A DNA stretch of 64,000 bases from Spirodela intermedia (GCA_902729315.2 LR746266.1:3482759-3546758), one strand, 5' to 3'; numbered from the stretch's first letter, positions 22,601-35,147 are shown. The notes: generated from the letters alone by a model not told the origin. Translations and numbers: made by a program.

Positions 22601-25600
22601 GACTGATAATACTTTTTAGTGTGTTGAACACTCGATACATGGCATGACAATCGTACCAGGTCAATTACCAACTTTTATGAACACTCATCCCTTTGAACCT
22701 CACGTGCTAATTTTGTGGACTTCATTTGTTTCTGTTTTGTTGAGGATTCAAACAACCTTGCTCATACTTTGCCTAAAGTGCGTCTCACGGGACTTTGCCA
22801 GAGTATTAAGCTTCCTATGCATAGCCATTTCATGTGGGTTCCTTCCATACTTTGCATGCACACACCCTGCTGAAAATTACGTTTCAATTTATTGCCCTTT
22901 CTTCTTTTGTTTCCCTTTTCATCTATAATGGAACAACTTGTTCATAACCTCACTTGACGTATGTCACAAAATTTCCTAACGTATTAGGTGTCTCAATAAT
23001 TCCCTGTTATTCGGGTTCTTTCCATGATTTTCATGCACGCTTATCCTTTTGAGCGTTACGTGGTGATTTTATTGCCTTCTCTTCTTTTTTTTTTCCTTCC
23101 TGAAATGAAATGGAATATCTTCTTTCTCCTTTTTCAAGTATGCCACTCGGAATTCGATAGCATATCAGACTTCTTATGCATTACCACATTCATCTTTTTG
23201 AATACCAATTATTGATTTTACCAGTTTTTCTTTTTCTTTTTTTCACTTTTTTATGGAATGGAGCACTTGTTCACATCCATTGCTTCAAGTATGTCATATA
23301 ATTTGCTAGCGTATTAGGCTAGGCTTCCTATGTATTGCCATGTCATATGGGTTCTTCCTGTGCTTTTCATGTACACTTATCCTTTGTGCCTCACGTGTTC
23401 ATTTTATTACCTTTTCTTGCCTTGTTTCCTTTTAAATATAAAACGGAACAAACTTGTTCATTTCCTTCACTTATGCCACATTGATTTTGCTGGGATATTA
23501 AACTTTCTTGTGCACTGTCACACTTTGTGGGCTCTTTCCTCAGTTGTCATCCACAGTTATCCTTTTGCGCATCAAGTGTCAATTTATCACCTTTCTTTGT
23601 TTTCTTTTCTGCATGGAACGAAACAACTGGTTTGTTTACTTCCCTTTAAGGATGCCACTTGAGATTTGCTTCCAAATTAGGCTTCTCATCCGTTGCTTTG
23701 TCGTGTGGGTTCTACTCTTTTGAACATCATGTAGAAATTGTATTGCCTCTACTCTTTTTGTTATCCCTTATATACGGAATGGAACAACTGGTTTGCATCC
23801 TTTGTCTCAAGTATGTCATATAGAACATTACTTGCATATTTGACTTCTCTAGCATTGTCATGCCATGTGGATTATTCCCTTGCATTTCACGCGCATTCAT
23901 CCTTTTAAACATCACATGCCAATTGTATTGCCTTTTCTTCCTTCGTTTTCCTTTTTATATGCAATGGAAAAACCTGTTCATATCCTTCAATTCAAGTACA
24001 CCTCATGGAATTCACTCGAACATCAGGTCTCTTGTGCATTCATGTGGGTTCTTTCCTTGCTTTTCATGCATACTTATCTTCTTGAGCACCACGTTTTGAG
24101 TTTATTGCCTTTTCTCTCTTAATTTTATTTTTGATATGGAATGAATAAACTTCTTTGTATGCTTGGCTTCAAGTATGTCACATGGAATTTTCTTGCGTAT
24201 TAGACTTCTCATGCAATTCCATGCTGTGTGGGTTTTTCCCACACTTTTCAGGCACTCCTATCCTTTGGAGCATCAGTGGTTAACGTTTTTGCCTTTTTCT
24301 CCTTTTATACGGCTTTGCTTCTCGTATGTCACATGGAATTTGCTTTTTGTATTAGACTTCTCATGCATTGCCGCATCGTGCGAGCTCCTCCCACTTGGGA
24401 GGAAATTTGCCGTATGGTTCTACTTTACTGTAGAATTATGAGGTCCTCGCAACTGCCCTTGGTTTATGGGTTAGTTGTTATCTTTGCATGTTTGAGAATT
24501 GCAAAATAATATTGTTGTGTCTAGGTCTCCAGCTCAAATCCAGAAATGGGTGGAGTTGGCCCATTCATAAAATCATATGGTTTTATTTATTTTTTCGATA
24601 TAAGACTATTCTAGGACATATATGGATAAGTAAAATAGGATAAGTAAAATCATATGGTCATTCGCAAGTTGACTTTTTATCCTGGTCATATCGATAAGTA
24701 AAATAGGATGCTTTCAGCCAAATATCAACTGTTGGCTCGAATGCCCTTTCAAGGGATTGGGGCAATCAATTCAAACTAACAGACATTAAGTAGGTGAATC
24801 CACAGAATCGCCATTTTATTTATTCTACCCAATATGTGACTATTTTGACTAGTAACTCATCATCCATCTGTAATGAAACATTGAAGTGATAGCATGCCTT
24901 AAATAGTGGAACAAGCGGTTTTATTCACCAATCACCAGTAATAAAAGACTTCTTCATTGCCATTTCTCGCATTGATGGTAGCTCACAATAGTTTTCTTGT
25001 AGTTGGTGGCAGCTTCCATATGACCCTGGTGGTGAATAACAGCATCATTAAAGCCACTATTTGGAAAAGCGATTGACATTATTTTCCTTTCCACGATGAG
25101 AGCTGCCACTTTCCTGGGCAAGACGTTGTATTTGCGGTCATCATTGACTCTCCAACTGTGACGTGGTCTTCATTTGAGAAGTTAGGATTGAGCCATTGCG
25201 CTGTATTTGGCAATATGGTTTGACCTTTGAAGAATTCTTTCAAAGGATATACATTTTGGTTATAATAATAGGACAGGAGGCAGCTTATGGATTTATTTCG
25301 TTGTAGGCTATCATCAAATCGAAGGATTAAATTTCTGTAAAAAAGCTCTCATGAACTGCTCCTAAATCTCAGTCACAGCTCGGCCGCATATCTTCCTGTA
25401 GCATCAATGAGCTGAATGATGATGGGCCCTTTGAGAAAGGCAAGCAAAATAGAGATGATAGGATGTCTAAAGGGTTTGGGGGGATGGAGTATGGCACCAG
25501 GAAAAAGATAGCTGGAGATGTGCTTACGTGTCTCCCATGCACATGCATGCATGTTTCCCGCCCATTCACTCTACATGAAATTGAGGAACCCTAAAGAAGA

Positions 25601-28600
25601 GATACAGTGACGACATTTATTACCCTGATGCATATAGCCCGGGGCACCCTGATATATAAGGGTAAGAAAGAAAGGGTAAGTGCCAAAGAACTCATCCTGA
25701 CCCATTCCCCAAGAGAAGGTTCTGTGTTGAATCGTATTGAGTACGGGGACCATAAATGTCGATTCATTTTAATAATGTCCTTGAAATGCCCTAACCCCCC
25801 CTAAATTTTAATCTGAAGTATTTGCCTTTTTTCCTATGTTCATATTCCTTTGAACGTATACTGCTACATTTACATTTTGTTATTTTTCGTCTCATGTATT
25901 CTCTCTTGTCGAGAGTAGAAATTAGTACCATGCAGTTGGATGCAGTAATCCAGAATACAAGATATTGACTGAGCTATCAGTGTCAAAAGTACACAATTGA
26001 CCTCTATATCCATGGAATGATGCCACATCGGAGTCTTAAAGTTAACAGTCAACTGGAGGGCAAAAGGCATCCTTTTATCATACTTCATGGTTTGCCATTT
26101 AGATAGCCTTTGCTCTGTAAGGTCAGCCGAGAGGTGGCAACACTCTAGATTGGCCAGTCAGGACAAGAGACATCTGTTGGAAGTTTGATGAAGATTGGCT
26201 GGTTGATAGAAAAGCTACTATCTTCTATCCATAGTTTCTGTGCAATAGAACAACTCCCAGTGATTTTTGAAGGATACGGGCGAAGGAAACTGATGACTAT
26301 AGTATACGGTCACGCTGTATCCTTTAGAGCAACCACCGAAAAGAGAGGCCTAGGGCTACAGATATAGTGATGAAATGGCTGAGTGTTGCTTTCTTGGTTC
26401 CTTTCCACACGAATTGCTTTCTTGCTTTCTTGGATGAATTGAAGTGTTCCTTTCAATAAATGCTAAAACTTTAGTTTTTTTCTTCCTTCCGTGTGATGCC
26501 TATTTTATCCGTTAAAATAGGAGAGGTTGCTCTGTCCACATATTTAATATGTTCTGCTTCATAAGTAAAGTTTCACCTGTTAGTCTTGCAGTCCTTGGTG
26601 CATTTCCATTGGACGGTCATTGCCACATATCATTTTCCTATATATATAAATGATTCAAATTGGTCAATGGACGTAATTGAAAATGTGGAAGAAAACCTGC
26701 CATCTTATTTTATCTTTTATTAAATAATTTCTTTCTGTTATATCCTCTAAGCCGATTTCCATTGTGATGCATTGGTGTCTCGTAGGACTGCACCAATATC
26801 CTGGAGACAAGAGAATCAGTTAAATGTAGGTGGGACTATTATGGAAGTCTTGCGAAGCTTCTCCTGAAGATTCTTGGGTCGGCCTTGGTAGCTGCACTAG
26901 CGAACCGCAAGGCTTCTGCTGTTCATGCTACGTTATGCAAATGCTCCGAGATTTTCAAAGTTCAGCTGCCACAACAGACACGGAGCTCAAAGTGTGGATT
27001 GTGGAGAAAGAAGCTCCTATTTGTGGGGGTCACTTCTGGGGTTTTTGTGTCTCTGTGGATATATTTGATAATGAGTGCAAATACCATGTCAAGAAATAAG
27101 GAAAACCTTGTAAACATGTGTGATGAGAGGGCTCGTATGCTACAGGATCAGTTTAATGTCAGTATGAATCATGTGCATGCACTTGCTATTCTTGTCTCAA
27201 CATTCCATCATGGGAAACGACCGTCTGCCATTGATCAGGTTTCTTTTTGCATCAGATAAAACAGTTCATCTTATCATTTATTGCAAGCTATAGGCATTTT
27301 CAATGTTGTAGTTTTAATTCTCCAGAGGGTTGCCGAATATTACTATTTTCATCCCAGTTAGCTTTTAAAACGTCGCCCAAATATCTGTTTCCTTGTTTGT
27401 AGCGTTTAAATTTTCCATAAGATATTATTTTGTTGAAAATCTCTTTTTTTTTTCACTTTTTGAGGGTGGAAATAAGAATTAGCTTCACAATATGACCTGT
27501 GTGTTCAGTTGTTAATGGATCACAAGGTGAATGGTAAATACTGCCCACGGGTCTAATTTTGTTCCAATGTATTTTGGCAGAAAACATTCGCGGAGTATAC
27601 AGCAAGAACGGCATTTGAAAGGCCACTGACAAGTGGTGTTGCATATGCATTAAGAGTAGTGCATTCGGAAAGAGAGCTGTTTGAGAAGCAGCATGGATGG
27701 ACGATAAAGAAGATGGAGACAGAGGATCAATCTCCCGTGCGGAATGAGTACATGACCGAGAGACTTGACCCGTCACCTATTCAAGATGAATATGCACCTG
27801 TCATATTCTCCCAAGAAACTGTCGCTCACATCGTCTCCATTGATATGATGTCCGGAAAGGTGAAGTATTTTTTTCCTCTGGAGATTTTTTTGTTGTTTCT
27901 TACGGATGTTCTAGTCTATTGTTGCCGGATTTTGAACTCACTCTACAATGCACATGGAGTTTTTGGTTCAGGAGTATCCTCTGGATCCATGATACAGAGA
28001 TTTAATGCAAAATCATCTTAGATGATGGGGATGCTTTAATTTAATTTAGTTCTTGAGCTCTCATCATTGCTTTATGGAAGTTTCTGCAGTTGCAGAAAAG
28101 TTTCTTTTAATGTTGTAAATTACACCTGGTGAAAATTTTCGCCCTTTTGGACCAAAGGCTTGTTCATTTTCTTGCTTCTCTCTCTGCACAAAAACTAAAG
28201 GTCAAGGGGAAGAAAGAAAATATCTTCGTCATGCATTCTTTTGAAAGCATGTTGTACATGCAAAAGGCAACCCACGTACGTAGACCACCACCTGCTTCGT
28301 TTCCTTGAATGTGCCTTCATAGGGCTTCTATTCACCTCGCCCATGCACTAAAAATCGTACCTTTATGCCCGGACGTATATCTGTTCTTTACTTTGTCATT
28401 CCATTTAAATACACTAGAGGTTTAGTTTAAACTTACTTCAGTTTCTGCCACTTTATGTAGGAGGATCGTGAGAACATCTTGCGTGCAAGGGCAACGGGGA
28501 AGGGGGTTTTGACCTCCCCTTTCAAGCTTCTAAAATCCAACCACTTAGGTGTGGTGCTAACATTTGCTGTATATAACAGAGACTTACCTTCAGACGCTAC

Positions 28601-31600
28601 CCCTGATGAGCGCATTAAAGCCACAGTAGGGTGGGTGTTCCTATACTTGCTTGAAGCTTTATAATTTTATACCGAAACTCTTTGCATTGAAGTGGAATCT
28701 CAAAGGATTAAAGAGCTAATCTCAGGAAATACGTTTTGGTAGGTACCTTGGTGCGTCTTTTGATGTGCCATCTTTGGTAGAGAAGCTTCTTCATCAACTT
28801 GCTAGCAAGCAGACAATTGTTGTTAATGTCTATGATACAACTAATAGCTCCTATCCTATGAGGATGTATGGGCCCAATGCCACTGACACAGGCCTGTTGC
28901 ATGTCAGCCATCTGGACTTTGGAGATCCATTGCGAAAGCACGAAATGCATTGCAGGTACTCCTATCCATCGGCAGCAGAACACAATGGTTTCCCATCGGT
29001 TGTTTACGGATTTGCTTTATAGCGATCTCTATTTTATAGCGATCAGTGCCTAGTTGAGTACACTAGCAATGGAACACCGCAGAAAATCTTCACAGGAATC
29101 CAGATAAAAAGTGATAGGCTCATCTGTTTGGTCTTCATTTGTGAGTTTGTTTGCCGTCTTCTTGCCATCATGTTTTATGTGAGATGCTTCATAGTTATGA
29201 AGGCCTCTGAAAATATTCATCCCTTACAAAATGGAAGTTCAAATGACTAATAAGTTGTAAAAGACTTTGTCATCCTTTCTGCCCATGGCACTCACGGACT
29301 TCAGGTGCTCAATCATCCTGGTAATTTCCTGATTATGAACCCCAAGTGATTGATGACATGAATTTTCTCTGACCTTAAAAATAGCGAAGGGGCTGCATCC
29401 TCCACAAGGACGTCGCATTATCAGGAGGCATATGTTCGCTATTCACCTCAAGTTTAGCTATAATGCACCATATTTGCTACTATTGCACGTTGTGGCTTAT
29501 GCATTATCACTCTTTCTTCTAGGAATCATTTTTTTTAATCTACCTTACCTCTATTACTGCGCTCCACAGAGCTGATATAACGGGCAGTTTCTTAAGTTTC
29601 ATTTTTCTTCTTTCATTTGAACCTCAGATTCAAACAGAAACTCCCACCACCATGGTCCGCAGTAACAACATCAACAGGAGTTCTTGTGATTGTCTTGCTT
29701 CTTGGGCACATATTTTATGCAGCAATAAACCGTATTGAGAAGGTGGAGGATGATTATCATGAAATGAGGGAGCTGAAAGGGCGAGCAGAAGCTGCCGATA
29801 TAGCAAAGTCTCAGGTTCTTCCTTTTCTCATATCATTGTAGTTAATGGGTATATGTTCATTAGGAAAATCACTCGGATTATCCAAAAAGGCCTACCTGAG
29901 TTAGAGGATGAGTGATATGTGACAGTTTCACATCAGTTGGGAATCGGTCAAAGGTTATTTAGATGACCTGTTTGACTCCTACGATTGATTCTGATTTTAA
30001 GTTGGGGTAGCTCAGTTCAACGAAATCAGGAACCATTTCGTTTGCTACAGATGGTCTTATTTTACATCTCATATGATAATTTTGATTGTTGCTCTTGCAG
30101 TTTCTAGCAACCGTATCACATGAAATCCGGACTCCAATGAATGGCGTACTAGGTCAGTTGTATGGTTTACTCGAGAGATTTATAAAGTCTCTCTATCATT
30201 TAGTTTTATTTAAAATTTCGTTGGCTTCAGAAGTCTTTCCTTGGTCTCTGTAAGTCAAATCTGCAATCTATCTCCAGAAAATTAATTGTCAAACATGTGG
30301 CCATTTTCTAGGAATGCTTCAAATGCTGATGGACACAGATCTTGATGCAACACAGCAAGACTATGCAATGACTGCCCAGGACAGCGGGAAGGCTTTAATA
30401 GCCCTGATAAATGAGGTCCTTGATCAGGCAAAGATAGAATCAGGCAGGCTTGAGCTTGAGGCCGTTCCTTTTGACGTTCGTGCAGTCCTGGATAGTGTGC
30501 TATCACTTTTCTCTGATAAGTCACTTGAGAAGGGAATAGAGGTAAATAAAGGATATTCCTTTCTTATGATAAATTAATGAGCCCAGATGGAAATTTCAGA
30601 TTTTTGGTCCTCATGAATTTTCTAGTTTTGTGCAAGTAGTGGCTGAGGAATTGTGATTAGAAAAGCTCGGAAGGAGGGCGAGAATAGGAATCTATCTATT
30701 CGGATGTTAGCTTATTTATTTATTTATTTATTTATTTGTGCTCTTTCTGTTTTATTTTTCATCTGGGCGACAAAAGTTGGCGGTGTATGTGTCGGATGGG
30801 GTACCAGAAGTCATCGTTGGGGACCCAGGGAGATTTCGACAGATCATCACAAATCTTGTGGGAAATTCAATAAAGGTAAGCCAGTAAATTGATTGATTGT
30901 TTCATTTCTTTCTTTTCTTTGTGTCTCATATCCTTGCATAATTGAGGGGTATTTCCTTCTCACAATCCAAGTACTTATCGGCACCAGAAAGAATAATATT
31001 GGGAACCAATATCATCCATGATCCTCTGGTTAATCATCAGAATCTTTGCACTTGCATGCCCAGTCTCCGTACTGAATGTAACCTTGCAAACCTTGTGGAC
31101 TCGGATTGCGCACAGATCAGAGTCAGAGTGGCGACACTCTGTTCAAAAAAGTTGCCTTCTTGCTTCTTCTTTTTTTTGCGACATTTAGGTGGCTCTGTCA
31201 TGAGTTCTAATTTGGCATGATTTCTAGTAAGTTCTTCATCAATGTATCCTACTAGAAGAGGAAAATTATCGCGGTTGAGGGTGAAAAGCAGAGAATTGTC
31301 TGATTGGGGGGGAAAGAAAGACTAATATGATCGTTCATGAAGTTGATTGCTTCTATTTTTCAGTTCCTGCTAATAATTGAGTTGTCATTCTACTGATTTA
31401 TGCCGGTTTAGCGCGGCCACCGTAGAAAGGCTATAATTAAAATCGTTAACTACTCATCATGCCGAAATCATATTTCGGCTTCCTGGTTGAACCCATAATT
31501 AGTCTATAATCTCCTTTTTATCGGTCCCATTATTTTATTTCGAATATATTGAGGACAATTCTGTCTCATAAACCATGCGCAGTTCACAGAGAAAGGACAC

Positions 31601-33252
31601 ATTTTTGTCTCGCTGCATCTGGCGGAAGAAGTAAAGAGCACCTGCAACGACGGCAGCCAAGCACTGAGGAGGAATACAGCCCCAGTTGAGAATGGCGCAG
31701 GTGGGACCCACAACACCTTGAGCGGTTTCCACGTCGTTGACCGATGGAGGATCTGGGAAAACTTCAAGATGGTCAACTCTTCGTCGGACGCGGTCGACGC
31801 AGTCAACCTGCTGGTGACGGTCGAAGATACGGGCGTTGGGATACCATCCGAAGCACAGAGCCGCGTGTTCATGCCGTTCATGCAAGCCGACAGCTCTACT
31901 TCCCGGACCTACGGAGGGACCGGCATCGGTCTGAGCATAAGCAAATGCCTGGTGCACCTCATGGGCGGGGAAATAGGGTTTGTGAGCGAGTCGGGCGTCG
32001 GCAGCGCCTTCACCTTCACCGCCGTGTTCAGGGAAGGGTATCGAAATTCGGCCGATCTAAAGAGGCACCCATCTAACAACCCCGAATTTCGAGGAATGAG
32101 CGCGCTGGTGGTAGATGGGAGGAGCGTCCGGGCCGAGGTGACCAAGTACCATTTGCAGAGGCTTGGGATAAAAGCCGACATCATGATCAGCCCTGCATCT
32201 TTGTTCTCCTTCATATCCAATGCTTGGAGACCCAGGTAAGCAAGTTTCAGATTTACAGCTTGTTCCTGAACGGTGATTATTTGTTGAACATCCGTCGTTC
32301 TCTTCCATTTTAATTTTGTCGGGTGTTTTTAGAAACATGCTAAGATGATGCCTTTTTTCTTCTTTTTTTTGTAATCTGCTGTCGGGCTCAGTTCGCCGGA
32401 GCACATCGACATGGTGCTCGTGGACGAGGAGACCTGGAACAGCAGCTCTGACCCAGAATCTTCCCAGCTCCTCAGGGAGCTCCGACGCCACGAGAAGACA
32501 CATCCCGCCGAAAAGCGGCGCCTCAAGATCTTCATCTTGGCAACGTCTCGCCGGCACGCCGAGATCGACGAGCTCCAGTTGGCGGGGCATGTCGACGGCG
32601 TGATGCTGAAACCGCTCCGCCTGAGCATGATGTCAGCATGCCTCCACAAGGCCCTGGGCGTGGGGAGCAAGAGGGAGCAGAGCAGTGGTCAAAGGCCCCC
32701 GGCCCTGAGGAGCATACTCAACGGGAGGCACATCCTCGTCGTTGACGACAACGCGGTCAACCGGAAGGTGGCGGCTGGAGCCCTGAAGAAGTTTGGGGCC
32801 AAGGTCACCTGTGCGGACAGCGGGAAGGCGGCGGTGGAGATGCTCCGGCCGCCTCACAATTTCGACGCATGCTTCATGGATGTTCAGATGCCGGAGATGG
32901 ATGGGTACGCCGTGAAGATTCCCCCGGTTTGCTTGGTCAAGGGCCTTCCTGAATTGGAATCCTCCAAAATCTCTGCAGGTTCGAAGCCACCACCCTGGTC
33001 CGGTCCATAGAGAGCAGAGTCAACGAGGAGATCAGATTCGGGGAGACGAAGAAGGAGATGTATGGGAATGTGGCTCACTGGCACGTCCCCATACTGGCCA
33101 TGACGGCCGACGTGATCCAGGCGACGCATGTCGAGTGCGCGCGGTGTGGAATGGACGACTACGTGTCGAAGCCCTTCGAAGAGGAGCAGCTCTACTCCGC
33201 CGTGGCCCGTTTCTTTGAGTATGATAAGATGATGGCGGAGCGAGACCTGTAG
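19662..33252 (+). CDS. AHK2: Cytokinin receptor hybrid histidine kinase, AHK2 type
   Basis: Exons: 19662-19946, 26786-27238, 27581-27859, 28461-28630, 28743-28955, 29628-29814, 30101-30152, 30312-30541, 30777-30875, 31583-32235, 32392-32904, 32979-33252, giving about 1135 residues (AHK2 has 1176). The first exon has one membrane segment ([19 protein letters not shown]) and resembles the AHK2-specific N-terminus. Exon 2 adds two membrane segments and starts the CHASE domain ([19 protein letters not shown]), which binds cytokinin outside the membrane; [10 protein letters not shown] is conserved. The kinase has the phospho-acceptor His536 in [10 protein letters not shown], the N-box [12 protein letters not shown] and the G-box [25 protein letters not shown] favours AHK2 over AHK3/AHK4. 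The receiver has VVDDN and phospho-acceptor Asp1037 in [11 protein letters not shown]. It relays phosphate to HPt proteins and type-B response regulators. Start ATG 19662 is preferred over in-frame upstream ATGs because homologues begin nearby. Roughly 60-95 residues of the AHK2 N-terminal region are not found. Confidence 0.93.
19947..26785 (+). other. 6.8 kb first intron of the cytokinin receptor gene
   Basis: It lies between the donor after FHIFDQ (GTTTAC at 19947) and the acceptor CTCGTAG before the exon that starts DCTNILE. It is by far the largest intron in the window and AT-rich. Its middle is a degenerate tandem array (22640-24400). I see no complete transposon, terminal repeats or reverse-transcriptase-like frame. 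A small exon for the missing AHK2 Cys-rich segment could be hidden in it. Confidence 0.75.
22640..24400 (+). repeat. Degenerate tandem array, about ten units of about 180 bp
   Basis: The same order of sub-motifs recurs: CATGTGGGTTCTTTCC, then TTTTCATGCA, TTATCCTTTTGAGC, TCACGTG, ATTGCC, TTCCTTTT, GGAATGGAACAA, CTTGTTCAT, CTTCAAGTATGTCA, GCGTATTAG, CTTCTCATGCATTGCC. The ATTGCC anchor or its decayed form falls near 22710, 22891, 23071, 23217, 23405, 23586, 23742, 23927, 24103 and 24290. Spacing is 176-188, with two shortened units of 146 and 156. Units have diverged by many substitutions, so this is an old array. Several open frames cross it, but they are by-products of the repeat. Confidence 0.85.
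30713..30737 (+). repeat. (TTTA) microsatellite in a receptor intron
   Basis: About six TTTA units lie in the intron just upstream of the exon at 30777, in the region where the branch point and pyrimidine tract are expected. Confidence 0.85.
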
Positions 33253-34138
33253 AGTGGGGCTCTTGATGATGGCGGGGCCCCTGCCATCAAAACAGGGTGA
33301 GCTTCTCACAACATTCCACACCCTTCTCATTCATTATGTCTGCCATTTGTTCTCATATATTAGCAGGTGATTGAAGTTGGTGCATTTCATCAAATCATGT
33401 GGAGGGCATCTGCAGGCAGCGGCGGAATATGTTCTTGTTGGCGACTCTGTACATCACTGTAGAGGGGAGTTGATTTTTTTATTTTTTTCTTCTAAAGTGC
33501 TGGAGATATATGTAAAGGGCGTGCGCGCCTCGACCCAGAAAGGGTCGACGAATGCCGGCTTCCCCCCCCCCCGGTTCATCTTGCTCGAACTTGGTTAGAT
33601 GTGGCCGTGAACGTTTGCTCTAGACGTCTGACTGCATGGAACTCTGCTTTCTTTGAGAACCCCCCAGCCCCCCGACTTTCTATTCTATGTGAATAATATA
33701 TTGATTCGACTGCAATCACACCGAAATTTCAAGACAACTTATAGAATTCGTGCATGCACCGAGAATTCATGCCTGGAGGGGGGACGATGTGGGCTTAATT
33801 TTTTTTTTGAGAAGAATGATTCCTGGTGATGATGGCAGCGCGAGCCAGAGAATCTGAGTGGAAGTCGGTGTGTCCTCTCTCTCTACTTTCCATCTCCTCC
33901 CTCGCCGGCTCGATCTGTTCTTGCTTGCTCCAGGGGCAAGGATCGTCCCGGAGAGAGCATGTGAGAGGAACGAATCCCAAAATGGCAAAAAGCCCGGAGG
34001 AAGGTAACGTGATTCCATGGCGAGGTCCCCCCCCCCCCCTCTCCACCCTTCTCTCGCTCTCTCTCTCTACATTTCTTATCTCTCTTATCTTCAGAGCTCA
34101 AGAGAGCGGCATCTACGAGGAAGGAGAGGGACGAGGCG
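33253..34138. other. Receptor 3' end and X8 gene promoter/leader
   Basis: The receptor 3' untranslated region merges into the upstream region of the X8 gene. A C-run at about 33565-33574 and another at 34027-34036 are visible. A plausible leader intron of the X8 gene runs from 34004 (AAG/GTAACG) to 34094 (TATCTTCAG), with a CT-rich tract before the acceptor. Confidence 0.4.
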
Positions 34139-34665
34139 ATGGCGACAAGGACTCGTTCAGCGTGGGCTCTGCTCTTCCTCATCCATGCCCTGCTCGCATC
34201 AAATGCAGGCAAGGGCCCAAGCCCGCTCCTTCGTTCTAGTTGCTGCTCACCAATTTCGCTTCCCCTTCATTCAATCTTTCGCTCTTCTGGGTTCCGTTGT
34301 GGCAGAGATGGAACCCCAGAAGCAATGGTGCGTGGCGGACGAGCAGACGGCGGACGAGGTCCTGCAAGCGGCGCTCGACTGGGCCTGCGGGAAGGGCGGC
34401 GCCAACTGCACCATGATACAGAACAGGCGGCCGTGCTTCCTCCCCAATACGGTGAGAGACCACGCCTCCTACGCCTTCAACAGCTACTGGCAGAATTTCA
34501 AAAACAAGGGGGGCTCCTGCTACTTCAACGCCGCCGCCATGGTCACCGAGTCCGACCCAAGTAAGGAACTTTAGCTCAACAGCTTGTCCATGGGGCCTCC
34601 TGCTCATGGTCTCCTCCACCGTGTCCGCAGGCCATGGCTCGTGCCGGTTCGAGTTCCTTCCCTGA
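34139..34665 (+). CDS. X8/CBM43 domain secreted protein
   Basis: Three exons (34139-34208, 34306-34560, 34631-34665) give 119 residues. Residues 1-23 are a signal peptide (SAWALLFLIHALLASNA). The rest is one X8 (CBM43) domain starting QWCVADEQTADEVLQAAL, with all six expected cysteines (32, 51, 58, 67, 95, 113) and the conserved NTVRDHASYAFNSYWQ block. It ends CRFEFLP, directly after the last Cys. The family binds beta-1,3-glucan (callose) in the cell wall; relatives include Ole e 10 and the plasmodesmal callose-binding proteins. This copy lacks the Ser-rich and GPI-anchor tail of the latter, so it is probably free in the wall. The first intron starts with GC (CAG/GCAAGG), a minor GC-AG type, and no GT nearby would keep the frame. 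Removing it restores the usual reading SNAEMEPQKQWC. Confidence 0.88.
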
Positions 34666-35147
34666 CACGAGGCAGGAGAGGAGAAGCTGGCCGGCTGCCT
34701 GCAAACGCTCTCAGCCTTGAGTGCCGATTCCTTCAAAACTCTCCACGTTTTCACCTTTTCTTTCTCTTTTCCCTTCCGATTCAAGCATCTTCGTCTACCC
34801 AGCTCTGGGGATTTCCCCAGGTTTAGTCCCGCATGTCTGGTGTAGAGATCTCTTGGGTGGTGGTGCAACTCTAGTCTCATGCCAACCAACTGATATTAAT
34901 GACTGATGGACTCCTAATCGGTTCCAAGATGATATTAATGACTGAAGGTTCTTAATCAGTTCCAAGATGGGAACTAGAATTCAAGCCCACGGTCAGCCCA
35001 CTGAGTTGGAAATCGGCTAACACCAATGATTTAGTAGCACGAATTGGGAGAGATGGCAATCTGTCTTTAGCTCTTCGTTGAATAAATAAAGCAGTTGGAG
35101 TTGAATAACAGCTAGAGTTTACGTACAACCTCCTCTCGAAGTTGATG
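34666..35147. other. Convergent spacer between the X8 gene and the TMEM256 gene
   Basis: About 480 bases holding the two 3' ends. A short direct repeat (GATATTAATGACTGA, near 34889 and 34931) is visible. No coding sequence was seen. Confidence 0.5.

Noticed and set aside
25373-25593. Open plus-strand frame of about 73 codons inside the receptor intron, after an AG, as the missing AHK2 exon
   Set aside because: It starts in the right phase, but there is no convincing donor at its end and the peptide does not resemble the AHK2 segment.
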